Part shown: piece after piece, positions 63,501 through 64,000 of the stretch | Numbering within the stretch: position 1 is the stretch's first letter | Layout: each line of letters starts with the position of its first letter | DNA from: Acinetobacter tandoii DSM 14970 = CIP 107469 | GTDB lineage: Bacteria > Pseudomonadota > Gammaproteobacteria > Pseudomonadales > Moraxellaceae | Length of the DNA stretch: 64,000 nt | Direction of reading: 5' to 3' | Assembly (NCBI RefSeq): GCF_000400735.1 | Contig: NZ_KE007359.1 | Span: 21,327-85,326, forward strand | Made by a program: the position numbers and the translations under genes | Notes under the pieces: model-generated | The model's database searches: none | The model's input: the letters and a program-made list of their open reading frames with translations, nothing else | What the model was told of the DNA's origin: nothing

Positions 63501-63877
63501 AAATCATTCAACCAGCGCTGTGCCTGATCATCCCCACGTTGGCGCTTTGCGATTCCCTGCGGGGATTGAGAGTCAGCATAACGCTGCTGAAATTCCTGGC
63601 GATATTCCTGAAAGAATAACCGCGCTAAAGCAGCAGCATGTTTACAGTTATATCCAACCGGACAAGTGCAGTCGTCATCGATTAAACGGTCTTTTTGGGG
63701 ATTATAGGTAATTGCAGTATCGTAATAATCTGTCCCTTCAATTTGGGCATACATCGTAACCCCATCTTTTTCCTCAAAGAACTCAATCGTTTCCCTATCA
63801 ATGTGTTTAGCATAGCTCAGACTGCGCTGAAGAGTTGCAGTACTAAACCGAGATAGAAAATTGATCAATGAGGACAT
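60530..63877 (-). CDS. SNF2-family helicase with SWIM zinc finger
   Basis: 1115 residues. SWIM zinc finger near 73-86 ([15 protein letters not shown]). A long middle region of unknown fold leads to a SNF2/RapA-type ATPase: motif I [15 protein letters not shown], DEAQ-type motif II [11 protein letters not shown], motif III [15 protein letters not shown], and a helicase C domain with [45 protein letters not shown] and [11 protein letters not shown]. Such bacterial Snf2 proteins remodel DNA-protein complexes or RNA polymerase; the exact role here is unknown. It is probably chromosomal and not part of the toxin-antitoxin cluster. Confidence 0.93.
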   Translation of the reverse strand: [1115 protein letters not shown]

Positions 63878-64000
63878 AATTACCAGAAACCAAAAATGTT
63901 TATACCTTTGTACACGACAAAAAAAGATAACTCATTGAAATAATGGCATAATACTTGTTTTCTGACGACGAATATGATGACACATTTCAATGAGTTACAT

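Noticed and set aside
63974..64000. Start of a plus-strand gene at the right edge (ATGATGACACATTTC or the later ATGAGTTACAT)
   Set aside because: No ribosome-binding site and fewer than ten codons are visible, so it cannot be supported.

Overview
The window looks like a chromosomal segment of an Acinetobacter species. The AT-rich base composition fits, and so do the recognisable atp genes, the zur-znuCB/znuA locus and the close match of the F0 subunit a N-terminus to what I remember of Acinetobacter AtpB. This is a family-level judgement from memory; no database was consulted.

Layout. 1-0.9 kb: start of the ATP synthase operon (atpI, partial atpB) with a clear sigma-70 promoter. 0.9-4.0 kb: zinc-uptake locus with a Zur box between znuA and zur-znuCB. 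4.0-5.8 kb: a LysE-type exporter and a DyP peroxidase. 5.8-6.8 kb: a complete IS982-family insertion sequence with 6-bp target duplication. 6.9-13.8 kb: an orphan type VI secretion vgrG module with a very AT-rich effector/immunity cassette. 14-24.3 kb: housekeeping and stress genes (malic enzyme, argS, SPOR protein, GST, pirin/OsmC, a diguanylate cyclase, DUF3861, Fur-like and PadR regulators). 24.4-25.9 kb: a compact type II restriction-modification pair placed 5 bp after guaA. 25.9-31.8 kb: guaA, DoxX, DedA, LysE, lipoprotein, ParA, SirB2-like and BolA.

32-36 kb: three tandem tRNA-Gly(GCC) genes on a 116-bp repeat, followed by a small integrative element (Cro/CI repressor, divergent AlpA-like regulator, integrase, DUF1376 protein, DnaC-like ATPase). 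36.9-50.9 kb: ppk1, an MgtC/DUF4010 protein, a Na/Pi symporter, a TetR-controlled RbbA-type ABC export operon, and a PPK2-type polyphosphate:AMP phosphotransferase. Synthesis and use of polyphosphate and a likely phosphate-uptake gene therefore lie within about 14 kb.

51.3-57.7 kb is the most unusual part. Three overlapping genes (a 223-aa protein with no recognised domain, and two very large tyrosine recombinases with complete-looking catalytic residues) lie between 9-bp inverted repeats. The flanks are the two halves of a small minus-strand gene that rejoin in frame if the element is removed. I read this as a cargo-free three-gene tyrosine-recombinase transposon sitting in a disrupted gene. 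57.8-60.5 kb carries an orphan MbcA/ParS-type antitoxin, a lone Xre regulator with palindromic operators, and a complete-looking hipB-hipA pair. 60.5-63.9 kb is a SNF2-family helicase with a SWIM zinc finger.
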